The notes: generated from the sequence alone by a model not told the origin. A stretch of DNA of 54,422 bases from Acanthaster planci (GCF_001949145.1 NW_019091780.1:74462-128883); one strand, 5' to 3'; counted from the stretch's first letter, positions 18,706 to 30,697 are shown. Translations and numbers: made by a program.

Positions 18706-19543
18706 AGACAGCACTAGCGCTAATGTCCTCTTTGTAGGCACAACATAATGTGCTGCCCACAGGTTCAATTTGTGCACTGCCCACAATGAACAGACGAAAA
18801 TTTGCACAAGTCACCTCTCATAAGTCAGTCGGTCGATGTGTCTGTTTGTCAGTCAGTCTTTATTTCCACCTAATGATTTCCACCTAATTATATACGGTAA
18901 ATGTATGACAAAAAGGATAATGGTTGTGGATGGGATCCCATAGAAGCAGTCCTTGTCGAGTAAGGATCCCATTAGTAACAATACACTATGCAATACAATA
19001 TTACGAACAATACAATCATTATGACATACAATTATTAAACAGTTAAGAAGACAGGACACTTAAACACTAAGTCTTGTAACCCTGTAAGACACAAAAATTA
19101 AGTGGCGTTAAATAGAATTTGAATACCCACTGAGTTTAGACTTATATTTACGCTTGAATGTTTGTAGCTTCCCTAGATTCTTTATTGTTCAACAACTTAA
19201 CTTTTTTTTTAAAAGAGCTTTGGCATAAGACAACTTCCATCTTTAACTAAGAAAAAAAATCAAGAGCTCTACATGTAGTAGTCTAAGTTGTCACTAAAGA
19301 ATTTCACAATGCAGAGTGTACATGTACCAATAAACTAGAGGTCATCTTTGGCAATATCTCAAAAATATTAAACACATAAAAACAAACACATTAAAAATAA
19401 GTTATAATCTTTGGTTGACATAGACGTATGAGGCAAGGTGTTTGGGCATATAGTCCAAAAAAGGTATAAAAACTCTAAAAGAAAGACAACCGTATATTGT
19501 TTTTAAAATGGAATTGGATATACATCATGCGTGCACTAACTCC
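18706..19543. other. Non-coding region
   Basis: No supported gene or RNA. Mostly AT-rich host-type DNA. It lies downstream of the SGNH exon on the minus strand and may include its 3' UTR. Confidence 0.4.
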
Positions 19544-20135
19544 TTACAAGAAATAACAATCATAAATAAGCACCACCATATTAATCCTGCATGCTTCCTG
19601 TAAATGCAGAAATACTCCAATTGCATTCTGAAGGCCATCTCTGGCAAAATGCCAATGTGGAAACTTGTCGCCACTGTCAAAGAAATGACAATCAAGCTGC
19701 CCACAAATATTCCCCAAGTGAATGTTGTGGCTCACACGTGAGGCATCCAAATTTTCACTGTCCTGCCGAGGAAGAATTCCACTGCACACCAGCTTAGAAG
19801 TTGGAAAGATCTCGCGTACGGTGGTGATGAGTTCCCTGAAATGCTTCAAGTTGCTGTGCAGGAAACCCCAATCTAAATCGTTTGTTCTGACATGGATTAC
19901 AACAATGTCAGGCGTAGTTGTATACATGTCACGACACTGAAGCAAATGCTTTCGAAGGCCCGAAATTGTTGCACCGCGGCGAGTTGCTACCTCCACATCA
20001 ACTGATTCAGTTGTGATGTTTTCTTTACGGTACTTTGTTAGGGAATCTCAAAGTACAGGCTCCCAACATGATGGCGTTGGCTGATCTGGTGGTGCTGGCT
20101 GTGGTGGGACTGGCCATGGTGGTGGACAGCCTGAC
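19544..20135 (-). pseudogene. SGNH (GDSL-type) hydrolase exon with stop in motif I
   Basis: A minus-strand exon starts at a good acceptor (TTTGTTTGTAG) at 20135. It opens with a proline-rich linker (PPPWPVPPQPAPP), then reads VL-stop-DSLTKYRK: the stop TGA at 20048-20050 takes the place of the Gly in the GDS(L) nucleophile motif. The rest of the SGNH fold follows: RRGATISGLRKHL, then VVIHVRTNDLD (block III with the Asn), KLVCSGILPRQD, and the C-terminal FARDGLQN, where the catalytic His of the usual D-x2-H (DGLH) is Gln. This esterase-like domain is common in transposon-derived proteins of aquatic animals. The loss of both Gly and His suggests decay. It was recognised from the pattern of blocks only. 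Confidence 0.75.
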
Positions 20136-21055
20136 CTACAAACAAACAAAAAGATGCATGTACTTTCAGTGGTCATACATGTGTACATCTTCATGTAACA
20201 CTAAAACCTTTAGTTTCATCACATTGTTCAGCAATATAAAAAGAAGCATATCTTCTTTGCGCTCATACACTCAAGGTACATGTAACTCAAATAATTTTGG
20301 AGGCAACAAGCAACAACATGGAAATGATGGGGTTTTTTTTGTTTTACGTTTCATACAAAAGTGTATATTAAACATTGCCTTTTTCAAGAAATCAAAGTAA
20401 TGGAAAAACTTAATTTTCAACTGAAAACTACAGTACAAGGCCTATTTCAAAATAAGGCAATTAAGAATGCATGAGGGCGTCAGGCTGCAACAATTTTCCC
20501 ACTTTTTTCCAAATTCATGCATTAATTACTCATAAAAATACAAACAAGTAGGCCTTAGTCGAACAATTGTATTATTAAAAGGCCTAGCATGAATCCTTAT
20601 ATTTGAACTTGATGTAAAAAATTGGCCTGTTACAGTGTTGAGCCTATTTGCTTAGCATTTACATGCACATTAATTCACATGTACTGTACACCTGTAGTAC
20701 ATGTAGGCTGCACTGTACCTTATTACCAACGCACACAACGCACGTGCTCTATAAAAAAATTCCTGAAAGAGATGAAATCTCGTGCGCAAAAAGTGTCACA
20801 GAAAAACTGCACGCACTTCGCCCACATACTAAAATTTACATCAAATGAAAAGCTTATCGCTTTCTCTTTCGATCTGTAGTGATACTTTTCGTCATTATTA
20901 CCTAGTCCAGTCAGGGCGCAGCAAGTGAAAACGCAAATGAAAACAGCCACAGCATTCCGCCTGAACTTTAGACGTGCAAAAAACAGCTAAAACGTTGTTT
21001 AAACAGGGTATTTTTACCACCATTCGAATCGAAAAAACGTGTTCTTTCTACTTAC
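20136..21055. other. Intron-like region, no clear gene
   Basis: Between the SGNH exon and the upstream minus-strand exon candidate. It may hold further minus-strand exons: a donor-like CTAG|GTAATA lies near 20908 after an open hydrophobic stretch, but its phase does not fit with confidence. Otherwise AT-rich. Confidence 0.3.
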
Positions 21056-21265
21056 CACGCCATCTTGGATGCCCACTACTTCTTTTAGAACGTCTAGTTC
21101 GTTACAAAAGATCGGTTGAAATCTCGCAACAACGCGCGGAACTCTCGCAGCTATTTCGTACACGTTTGGCTTAGCACATAAAGTTCGACCCTCTTGTTTG
21201 GGCACTCTGCCCACAAGAAGGCATATCCTCCCGTGCCCTGTGTGATTTCTTCCACGTGCACGCAT
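21056..21265 (-). CDS. Candidate first exon, unrecognised
   Basis: The minus-strand frame from an ATG at 21265 gives 70 codons up to a strong donor, GATGGCGTG|GTAAGT, at 21056. The peptide is basic and starts MRARGRNHTGHGR, with a middle RTLCAKPNVYEIAARVPRVV and end FCNELDVLKEVVGIQDG. The area is relatively CpG-rich and carries TGACGTCA at about 21391-21398, as in a promoter. It is upstream of the SGNH exon in the same orientation and could be part of one gene, but the exon phases do not match directly, so an intermediate exon would be needed. No family recognised. Confidence 0.35.
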
Positions 21266-24174
21266 AAATCGGCAATGCTATCACGAACGATCATGATTAA
21301 TGGCGCGCGTGACAATCCGGTTTGAATATGCGCATTTGTAATTAGGTTTTTGTAACCTAAACCACGCGAGAAGATATGATTCGTCCGCGACTGTGACGTC
21401 ACTATGTTCATGCACGTAGACATTTCCGCGCATAAAAAAAACGAACTTCAAAGTACAATTTTCGCATTTACAAACCGCATTTTTTTGGAGACTTTGCTTG
21501 GTTCTTGCTCTAGTTCAAGAGTTTATGTAATTTTTCAATATTGTCACTATCAAGCTAAATTTTTTTGTGAGAAAGATTGCCCGATTTCGTCCGCCTATTT
21601 TGGATTAAGAAGGTCAAGTTCACGTGTGATTGAATAGGAACTTAGCCGTGCGTTGAAGAATAGCCACATTAAAGTACGCTTTACCGGTTTCGTGATAAAG
21701 CAAACATTTCAGTTTGTTTGGAGACTTTAAAATAATTAATCACTCAAATAGATCAACCCGTCTGAACTCAAAACATTCCAAAAAGACTTTCCAATTTTTT
21801 AAAGGTGTTTCACTTGGTTTGCACCTCTATTTTTTCTCCTTTTTGCAACTCCAACTGCAACTTCGCATATGTCGCTTGGGTAGCTTCAGCTTTGCCAATT
21901 TCTTAAGACCAATGACAGATTGTTTCTAGACAGCAGTTTCCAGTGAACATTAAGTTTTGAGAGTCTTAAAAGTCTTGGAAATAAGTACACTTAGATATAA
22001 GAAAAATTAAACGAGGGAGCTTAGACTGCAAGCAAAATTCAGTGTTTTGTTGATTTATTAAAAATGTCAATCACAAATCAGTCCAGAAATTTTACACATC
22101 TCATTCTTTCTTTAAGCTGCCTTTACTTCTATAAATGGTCCAGATTTCCTGCGTTTGTAGTCAGCTGTATGGATAGAACGCCTGAATTATAAAATTATGT
22201 AATGGCTTTGTTGCTCAGCCGCATTTGATGAGGGTAAAAAAAATTGTACATAGAACATTAAACTTTATTGTGAGTTCTTTACATGAACAAAACGTCGGGG
22301 TACATTCTGAGTTCAAACAATTCTTTTTTGCAAAAAAATCTTTTTGAAACACAATACCTACATGGAGTCTTGGACAGCATATATGTGCTTTGAAGGTTTA
22401 TATCCAAAATACTATTTTCTAGTCTTACATTGTATATCTAATAATTTGACAAATTTCAATAAATCTTTGCCGCTTAATAAAATGTCATTCATCATTGTAC
22501 GCTTCAACTCATTTTGACTAATTTTTAATTCTTCCCTTACAGTCATCAGAGTCATCCTTGAAATGCTTGAAATTCCAAATCATCAGCTCAGGCATCACGG
22601 TATCTGTGTAATTGCACCAACTGGAAAAAAAATAATGTGAACATTCATGTACTAACAAAAGGTTGTAAAAATAATGATTGGCAGGTTTCTCCATATTTAT
22701 AGATTTCCAATGGCATTCCTCATCTTGTGTCAGAATCACTTCAATTCAGATCAAATAAGAAAAGATGTTTCTTTTGATTGTTGTTGTGTCAACGTGAAGT
22801 GTAAATGCTGTCTTTATCAACTGCAACAAATTCCTGCCAAAAATGTAACTAACAATCACCAAGACATGCCAGGCCATGCGAATAAAGTAGATGTTTGCCG
22901 GTATAAAGTTCACAACACACATACAAAAATGATCCGTCATGTCCGTTTTTAGCAGGGTCCTATTTCTCAGCCAACCGAGATTGACAAAAAAACTTTAAAT
23001 TTATGCCTAGGCCCACCTTTTAACATTTCCAAACATCGTTTGGCTAGCACAATGCGAAACGATATCATCCTGGACCAAGTACTGAAGTAGTGCCAGGACT
23101 GCCAAGGTAGTAAAATGTGGTCTTCAGCATATACGGAGCTGTGAAAGTGGGCCTTCTACGGTCACAACATGGAAGAATCCGTCAGTCACTGCAGTGGGTG
23201 CGGGCCCCAAGCTCGGCTCAACGGCCGCCAACCACAAGGCGGCCGGCTGTGGTTTCGCGACTGGGGCTTGTGTCAGCTTTCTTCCCACGGGTGTCAGCTT
23301 CCAGGCACGCTAGATGGCTTGCCAAATGTGGTAGCCATGGAGTGATTCCGACGTTTCTTATCTCCGACAGAAACAAACAAGCCCATAATTTCACATTTTC
23401 ACGAATCATGCAGCATTAGCTCCAAACTAGAGAATTCTCCAATTTTTCACGACACGGTACACAGTTCTTCACGAGCAAATGTCACCAAAAATATGATATT
23501 CAAGGGTGTGTTTTCGTGACTAAAAAAATTTTTAGCTGTCTTCCTGCAGTGAAAATAATGAACACTGGACCCTCGTTCACCAAATTGAAGGAGGTAGATT
23601 TCTGTAAAAATTGTGGTTTTAAAAATATCCTTACTTTTCCGACAAATACTGAAAACATTTACGATTTTATTCAAAAATGTGTCGAAAATTTGACCTTGCA
23701 TAAATTTACTTTGGAATTGAATATTCTTATAATTTAAAAAATATTTATAATTTTGATGAATCCATCTAAGCAACTGGGGTGACTAGAAACCGCCAGATAC
23801 GATGTCGTCACTGGAAAGAGGGGATGTAATTGGAGAGTCGTCTCAAGTTTATCTCCCAAGGGATTAAAAATTAATATTCATAAGCGATAATGAGGGGCGC
23901 CATTTTCAAATTTTTTGGCGCATGCGCAAACGCACCCTCACGAGCAACCAATGAGTGCAAGACAATTAACTTTGGCGAGTCCTGTTGACAATGCTCGCCA
24001 CATCGGCCACCAGTAATTCGACAGGTACATCCTGCCACCGCACCAGTCTTTAATAAATTCTGCACTGTCTTCGACTGACAATCAAGGGCTCGTAGCACTT
24101 CTACCGAATAAAGACATTTTCCTCCTGCAGTTGCGTGACTTGTTTTATCTTTATGAAAGTTGTTGCCGTTACAG
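21266..24174. other. Non-coding region
   Basis: No supported gene over about 2.9 kb. It contains a promoter-like CpG-rich island around 21280-21420 and another GC-rich patch at 23110-23420. Short frames on both strands have no recognisable content or paired splice sites. A minus-strand frame at 23871-24098 with a Cys-rich stretch (GCTCRITGGRCGEHC) is coding-like but isolated. Confidence 0.4.
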
Positions 24175-24436
24175 TAAAGTTAGTTTCATATTGGACAGTG
24201 ATATTCCCATTGGTTTGTACAGCAAATGTCTGATTTTTCTTGACAGAGTGGACATTCTAATAGAAGTGTACATCGAATGTCTGATTTTTACCAACCAGTG
24301 AGAATGTCCAGTGTCCACCAAAATCAGACATTTGCTTTAAAATCCCATGGGAATGTCCAATGTGTGAAGCAAAATAAGATATTCGCTGTACAAATCAGTG
24401 GGAATATCCAAATGTCCAATATCAAACTAACATTAC
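24175..24436. mobile_element. Foldback/MITE element, about 262 bp
   Basis: The two ends are inverted copies: GTTAGTTTCATATTGGACAG on the left and its near complement at the right (CCAATATCAAACTAAC). The inverted similarity extends over more than 100 bases, with GATATTCCCA(C/T)TG, TTTGTACAGC(A/G)AAT and ATGTCTGATTTT repeated inside, also as internal direct copies. Left and right flanks TAA/TTA would fit a 3-bp target duplication as made by Harbinger transposases, but this is a guess. Confidence 0.7.
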
Positions 24437-25126
24437 CGTCATGTTGTTCACACGCTTTTTACAAATCTTAAACCTCTCGTTAAAACTTTTGCACGAGTAC
24501 AATGCCTTGTTACCTAAACCTTTTTGTATGTATTCAAAACGTAAGCATACATTTATTCCTTTTTGAAAAAAGGAAACATTAACGTATCACACCAGTACTG
24601 GGATTTGCAATATACATGTTTTGTGCATATCCAATTGAAACTTTTCCCAGAAAAGCTGTGAAAAACGGAAACATTCGCTGTAATTTACTTTTGGCCCTAT
24701 CCAACATACATGTATATTCTCAATGTTTATAATTTACGCCTGTCGTCAGTAGGGCAAAACCCAAAATCAAATTACCATCTCCCTGATGCATATTTGTATT
24801 TAGAAATAATTTAGTGTAATGTTTCAAAAGTAATGCACATTTCCTTTGATTCATGACTTGATCTCGATCTTTGATTTTGACATGACCTTTGGGACTCATG
24901 ACTTGGACATGGGCTCAAGCTGCATGACAGCGACCTGGACTCAGATACGCAACATAGATTGGACATTTGATGACTTCAGTGTTATGTTGAAGTCCATCAC
25001 AAGTGTCTTCAAGTCATTGTGTCTTAAGCCAATTCACAAGCTATTTAAATGAGCTGGGGAAAAAATTCTTTTGTCATTTTCACCCTGTAGTCTTATACTG
25101 TTACTTATGACTGGCCTTCAAGGGAC
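24437..25126. other. Non-coding region
   Basis: No supported gene. It includes a run of degenerate repeats at about 24850-25030 and 25080-25180 in which ATGACTTG, GACTTG and CTGTGA recur (a CTGTGATTCGACCTGTGATG run at 25150). Probably simple-sequence expansion. Confidence 0.35.
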
Positions 25127-25432
25127 TTACGATTTGCTTTGTGAAGGGACCTGTGATTCGACCTGTGATGGGACTTGTGAACACTCTAAGAAATAAAGGT
25201 TCATAAACGTTTTATACATTGATAAATTACAACTCTTTAGGTGATTCTGCATATTTGGGAGGGGACAGTACCCGTAAATGGGGTCCTTGTGATACTGGAC
25301 GTTGTCCCAGGCAGATGGTTCGTTTTCTCTTCTCCACGTGCTCCAGAGATCCGGAAGGTCTCCCGGTGGGTCGGCCTCGTCGTCTTTGGGGTTTGGCGTA
25401 AGAGATTCCATAGGAAAAAAAAACAAATCCAA
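25127..25432 (-). CDS. Candidate exon, overlapping open frames
   Basis: Minus strand. One frame from an ATG at about 25411 reads MESLTPNPKDDEADPPGD and continues past WSTWRRENEPSAWD to a stop at 25127. A second frame on the same strand reads RRRGRPTGRPSGSLEHVEKR, an AT-hook-like basic piece, up to 25227. Both are open through the same GC-rich 180 bases. Only one can be the real frame, and the first has the natural start. The location is head-to-head with the BEN-like gene at 25910, so this may be the first exon of a divergent gene. No family recognised. Confidence 0.3.
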   Translation of the reverse strand: MDLFFFPMESLTPNPKDDEADPPGDLPDLWSTWRRENEPSAWDNVQYHKDPIYGYCPLPNMQNHLKSCNLSMYKTFMNLYFLECSQVPSQVESQVPSQSKS

Positions 25433-25909
25433 GTCGAGTGTTATTTTTCAAAAGTGCTCGTGTGAAGTATCAATCGTTGCCAAGGGGATACGCGTGCGTG
25501 AGCGTCGGCATGAATATTTTAAGAACAAAACAACCCAATACTGAAAGGGGATGAACGCGCAACCCGTCATTCTGAACCTAGACACCGTGCTGTATACGGT
25601 GGACCTATGCTGCTACGTGTGGCTCCATTCGTTTGTGCACAAATCAATACAGAGAGGTCAAAGGTCAGTAGTACCGGAATTGTGTACTTTTATAATGATT
25701 ATTTTGTTTGCGCATGATTCGTACCAAGCAAGTATGACGTCACTTTTAAGGTCGGAGGTCAGATGTGGACTCCCGGACAGTCGACTTTTCACTCCTGCCC
25801 CATAAGAGGAACCTCATATTAGTTTGTTATTTAGCCCATCCAACATGGCGTCACCCGTCAAGGGTTATAATATGCTAAGTTGTGACCGGTGATTGTTTAC
25901 AGATTCCTC
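25433..25909. promoter_or_regulatory. Putative divergent promoter region
   Basis: About 480 bases between the minus-strand candidate exon and the first BEN-like exon. It has locally higher CpG, a CCAACATGG-type start-site context at 25841 and a TGACGTCA at about 25734. An open plus-strand frame at 25551-25805 has no recognised content and is probably 5' untranslated. Confidence 0.3.
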
Positions 25910-28646
25910 ATGGTGCAAGCGCAGATTCGTGCCAGATTACATCATCACCGAAACCATATGCTCAGCCAGAGTCACGTGACTGACGACAACGTTGCCAGGC
26001 AACAAGATGGCTACGAGGCACCGTGTCTGACGAGTGCGGTCATCAGTCGCGTCAATCCGCCTTCTTACTGTGACATAGCAGTAGTTCGTAGAGTAACTAG
26101 TCAGACCCTGGGTCAGATTCAGCGTGGGAGGCCGGGTTTGCTGAGGGGTCAGCAAAGGCCACAACTGGACCAGGTAAGCGTATTGGTTGAATTGACCCAA
26201 CTTTTCAACTAAGACAAAAAGTTGACATCGGCAGAGTACAAGTTGCCTTTATTTACTTTTATCTTGTAGTTGAAACCCAAGAGGAGTTCAAGGGAGAGAA
26301 CTGGGAATGAAGCCACAAAACAAATGTAAGTATACTTCCCAAGCAAGTAAGACCATCTGTTCGTGTCTTGCTGAAAGCCATACCATAATTAAGTTCATGT
26401 ATTTATATAATGAGTTTCACCCTTACCCAACGTGTATATTGATAAACACTGTTTGTTCATTGCTTGTATTTATCCAGCTGTGAAAGACGAAGAATAGAAG
26501 TCTTTCTTCAGGTAGAGTACTGGAGTACATGTACAGTGTAGCTTGTTATTGAATTAGCAGACCCACTGACGCTTAGAATCTTATTATAGTTGCTAAACAA
26601 ACGCAATCAGGTTAGTAGGTTTGAAATTTTTTTGGGGTGCCTGTCTTTTTTAACTTGACTTGTAACTTGGATGTTTGTTTAAGAGTCAAGGAGCTTCTAA
26701 AGTTGATATTGGCTTTGGAGTTTTCATAACACACCAACAAGTGGAAGCAGTTAAAGCCTCCCTAGAAGCTGACAATCTGAAGGTTGTTCTGCGGCATCTG
26801 CTCACCGTCCTTTCCAGCAGAGATGAGCTCTGTCAAGCCTGCTACAAAGGACAGAAAGGCAAAGGGAGCAACCGTTAAGCTCTTCCTTGGAGAGCTGCTC
26901 AAGCGGCACAAGGTGAGTACATGTATGATTTGATAAAAACAATGTGAATATGTTCCATTTTGCCTGCCCAGTATAGAAATATAAGGTGTGGGAATAAATG
27001 TGTGTTCTGGTGATCTTAAGCATGTATTTAAAACTGGTCCCAGAAAATTGACTTGACTAATTTCCACACTGCGCAGTATTATCTACATCTATTCTCCTGA
27101 GCCCTTTTTTAATGTTAGTTTAAGATCCCCAAACACATATTTATTCCCATAAATGCCTTTCTAGTTACAGGGTCGAAAAATAAAAATATTGTCACAGTTT
27201 TCATGAAGAGATAAGATTCACAAAATGGAGTAACAACTTGTTTTAAAAAATATCATTTGAAGTTGGCTTCCTTTTCAACGCTTATTTCTGTAGTACGTAA
27301 CATTCCTTCAACTAAAACAATGCTACTATGTGAAAAACGGGATCCTGGATTACACAAAATTGCCAAACAGTAAACAAATAGGTTTGTCTCTCTGTGATAA
27401 TTTGTGTGGCTTTTGTCTCTTCAGGCTGTGTAAGGAGGGGGCACGTGATTTCCCTTTGTGCATGCCAGGTGCAAATTATTACAAATGTACACATTTCCAG
27501 AGTCAGCTTGTCTCTTTATGAAAACCACCAAAGGGTTTTGCCCCATGCGATTTTGCCTTTTATTGCAAACATTTTCTCTGTGGAAGACAGTTTTACCTGT
27601 TACTGAAAGCTGGAAGTACACTTTATTCAAATTTTGCCTAAAGCTGATTTCAGTGACAAATAACACCAATCTGTAGCCATCCATTAGCCTAATTGATTTT
27701 GCCCCCCCCCCACAAATGATTTCTAAAAGTCATGATTTTTTACCTATTTGCCTCTGTGAAAACTGTGAGGCTATAATGAATTTCAAAAGATTTTGTCAAA
27801 GGATTTTATTTTCCTGATCACCTGCTATTCATATGATGGTATATTCCTATTGCATGGAATTGACGCACATGAGATGCACTGCATGCTGCAGCACATTCAC
27901 ACTCTCAAGCAATAGAAAGGGATGAAACTGTGTCATATACAGGCACCAATGCACTTTTTGCGCAGTGCACTATCAAATGTTAAATGCACAGTGAAGTTGC
28001 GCACTGTTGAATAGGGGGACTGTCTAAGGCATTTATGAATGAACTTTTAAAGAGTTTTTTGGCTTAAAATGTTGAGAGTCATTCACTTTCCGTAAATGTC
28101 ATCATATGGACTGCTCGGCTAACTCCAGCCACCTCTGCCCAAAGGCTCGGATCTAAACATTCCTCACTCTTTATCTTCTGTTGCTGAATGATCTGTTGCA
28201 ATTTTTCAAATGGAAGGGATGTATGTGTAGAAAGCAATCACATTATAATTGTTAGAAATTCTCTGTTGTGTTTGCAAGAGTGCTGTGAGCCTATGGTATA
28301 TGCATGTACATGTATGTGTGGTATATTGATGGTGAATCACATTTGCAAGTGCATAATGTGGTACTGCAAGTGGTTTCTTGTGCTGAAACTGAAGGACATC
28401 TATTCATACAAAAAAGTACAAGTATTTTGGAACTGGAAGTACCTGTTGAGCCTTTTTCTAATGATTTGTTTTTAATAAGGAAACATACTTCATAAATGTT
28501 TTCCTCTTTTGGTATTTTTTTGTTCTCTTGCAGATTTCATCCATCAAGTTGCTGTGGGGAACAACCTAAGTCGCTTGAAGAATAGTGAAATAACAAGGAC
28601 GATAAAAAGTGCGTGCTCCAACGCGCGACGTGTGCCAAAACTGTGA
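25910..28646 (+). CDS. BEN-domain-like gene, five exons, internal TAA
   Basis: Exons 25903-26173, 26270-26325, 26478-26511, 26684-26912 and 28534-28646 all have GT-AG borders and join in one frame with matching phases, strong evidence for a real gene. The likely start is ATG 25910. The N-terminal part is basic and histidine/arginine-rich (ARLHHHRNHM). Exons 4-5 resemble a BEN domain, an alpha-helical DNA/protein-binding fold: VDIGFGVFITHQQVEAVKAS, then VVLRHLLTVLSSRDELC, a KGQKGKGSNR loop, DFIHQVAV, and a closing SACSNARRVPKL before TGA at 28644. In exon 4 a TAA at 26876 falls in that loop, just before the frame runs on through ALPWRAAQAAQ. Either the protein ends there, or this is a decayed or polymorphic copy. 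BEN proteins act in chromatin and transcription, and many invertebrate copies are transposon-linked. Confidence 0.65.
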
Positions 28647-29694
28647 GATTAATCCATTATATGCCTATCATGGTGCAGTTGACACTCATTATTAACACAG
28701 GCTCGGCTAAGAAGAGAAACCGGTTCAGACAAGCATTTTTCACTGGTCCTCAATGAAGTGTGTGCATTCCTGTGAGGAAAAAATCTGTAAGACGAACTCA
28801 GTTGACGGGAGATTTCAGTTATGGCAAACATTTTTCTCATCTGGTCGAGTGCAAATATATTGTGTGATTATTTTAGCAAAACACGTTGAAAAGAAAATGT
28901 TCATCAACAAAACCTTTCAATCAACCATTAGGCTTGCTAATCTATCGTGCCATGGTGCTAATGGCACTCACTTGCTCTTTACAGAGTGGACAATGGGCGT
29001 TCAGTCAAACAATAACAGGCAACAAGATGCCCGATTTCAGAAAAACTTGCTAAACCTATAAATGAGTGGAAAGAAACAATTCCATGTGTGGAATCATGCA
29101 GTTACATGTATACGAGTGAAAAAATGGTTTCCGCTTAATTTGAGATAAGCATGGATAATACACCATAATTTAGCATAAGGAAGTACAAAGCTCATTATTA
29201 TCACTCAAAGTGAAAGATTTGCCCAAACGCCATAGAGCAGTCTCTCTTTTGTATGTGTAGTCTTGGAAGGAGCTGGTTTCTACTAAACATTTTAAACAAT
29301 GTATTCTGTCTGTCATCAGTCTCCTGATGATAGGCAGAACGTACTGGCAGAAATAGGGAGTAATAAGTACCTCCTGTCAGTGCCAAACAAGAGAGGTAAA
29401 TTACTCCATCGTGAGAGTACAAACCTCATACCTTGTATTGTCCCACTACACAAACCATCATATCTTAGGCCTATTTAGAATGATCTTGCAATTTTGTGAT
29501 GTTTTTTCTTGCAATTTTAGAACACCTTTCATCCTTACAAATAAATTTGAACAATTTTGCATTTGGAGATGTAGTTCAATTGAGAATGTTTGAAGCATTC
29601 ACATTTAATGTTAAACACTCACAGAACTACAGGTTGGTCATTAGATGTTTCAGGAGATGTATTATGGATGTATTTTCCTTCTACCAATTAACAT
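28647..29694. other. Non-coding region
   Basis: 3' side of the BEN-like gene. No supported gene. A minus-strand segment at about 28975-29060 with an acceptor-like border (CATTTATAG) is open for 25 codons and might be an exon, but no partner was fixed. Confidence 0.3.
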
Positions 29695-29870
29695 ATATTT
29701 AACAACACTTTTTTTCTCAGTGCTCACCTGGCTGGAACTGGAACACAGCCTCCCACTTACTGGTATGAACCCCGTAAGACCGTTTGACCACCAACCTTGC
29801 CAGTGTTGGCTGACTAGCTGGTTTGAGTCAGTTGCAGCAGTGTATACTAAAGATGTATTTTGCATCAGGC
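29695..29870 (-). repeat. tRNA-type SINE copy, minus orientation
   Basis: On the minus strand there is a box A-like TGGCAAGGTTGGTGGTC (complement of 29786-29802) and a box B-like GGGGTTCATACC (complement of 29762-29773) at tRNA-like spacing. They are followed by the shared SINE tail GTGAGCACTGAGAAAAAAAGTG. The same order of blocks appears in the next copy at 30100-30290. Confidence 0.55.
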
Positions 29871-30099
29871 ATGTGTAATTAATTTTTTTTGGGTTTTCAT
29901 TTTAGCAACTTATGTAACAACACTATTTGCTTGGTGCATACCAATTAAGAGGAGAAAGTCATGCTTGCAAGTCACTCAATTAAGCCTCTGAATTTTTCAC
30001 TAACTCTTGGTAAGCTCTGAGCAAAAAGTGTTGTTGCATTGCGAAAGAAAAAAACTAAGTCTCAATTACATCTCCCTGACGCAGAGTATATATCTTTAG

Positions 30100-30290
30100 T
30101 AAGTGTTTGAACCTGGTCTCCGCCCTTCAGCTGATTCAAACCGGACAACTGATGCTGGCATGTTCATTGGTGAAATGGTTGAACTTCTAAGCAGGGGGTT
30201 GTAGGTTCATTTCCCTATCGAGTAAGCTTGTGAAGTTTTTGCCAGTACTTGGTAAGCACTGAGCAAACTGTGTTATTACATACCAAAAAT
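30100..30290 (+). repeat. tRNA-type SINE copy, plus orientation
   Basis: Box A-like TTGGTGAAATGGTTG at about 30168 and box B-like GGTTCATTTCC at 30203-30213, spaced about 35 bases, then the tail ACTTGGTAAGCACTGAGCAAA at about 30250. A third tail fragment, CTCTTGGTAAGCTCTGAGCAA, lies at 30004. The tail matches the reverse complement of the copy at 29695-29870, so two copies lie head to head. Confidence 0.6.
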
Positions 30291-30574
30291 TTAAATCATC
30301 ATATGTTTGCATATCCTTCAGAGGATTGTACGTGTATACTGTATAATGAGATACCTCACCAGTTTTCAGCTGGGGGTGTATTGTCTTTAGTAAGACTACG
30401 AACTTTATCAGTTTACAGGGGCACAGATTTTAAATGAACTTTCAGTGAATTTCTCAAAAAAAAATACCCAATTTGAATTAGGATATCTCACCAAGTTAAC
30501 TTTAGCCAGAGGCAGAACTGTATTGTCATTACCCAAGGTACCTGTAATCAGTAGGCAGTAACAAATAAAATATG

Positions 30575-30697
30575 CTAAATAGGGCTGCATTTCTTCTTGT
30601 GTTTCTTCAGTTTCATTTGTGCAATGTCTAAAGGTGCCCTCATCAGGTCTACTTTGCCACGACACAGATCAGCTAATGTCCACTTTTTGTGATCAGG
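30575..30697 (-). CDS. Candidate terminal exon, lysine-rich
   Basis: Minus-strand open frame of 40 codons from an acceptor-like GACGTAG at 30698 to a TAG at 30575. The peptide starts PDHKKWTLADLCRGKVDL and ends in a basic run, LKKHKKKC. The balance of residues is protein-like, in contrast to surrounding DNA. It could be the last exon of the minus-strand gene at 31995-39014, but its phase does not follow directly from exon D, so at least one more exon would be needed. Confidence 0.35.
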   Translation of the reverse strand, partial: PDHKKWTLADLCRGKVDLMRAPLDIAQMKLKKHKKKCSPI

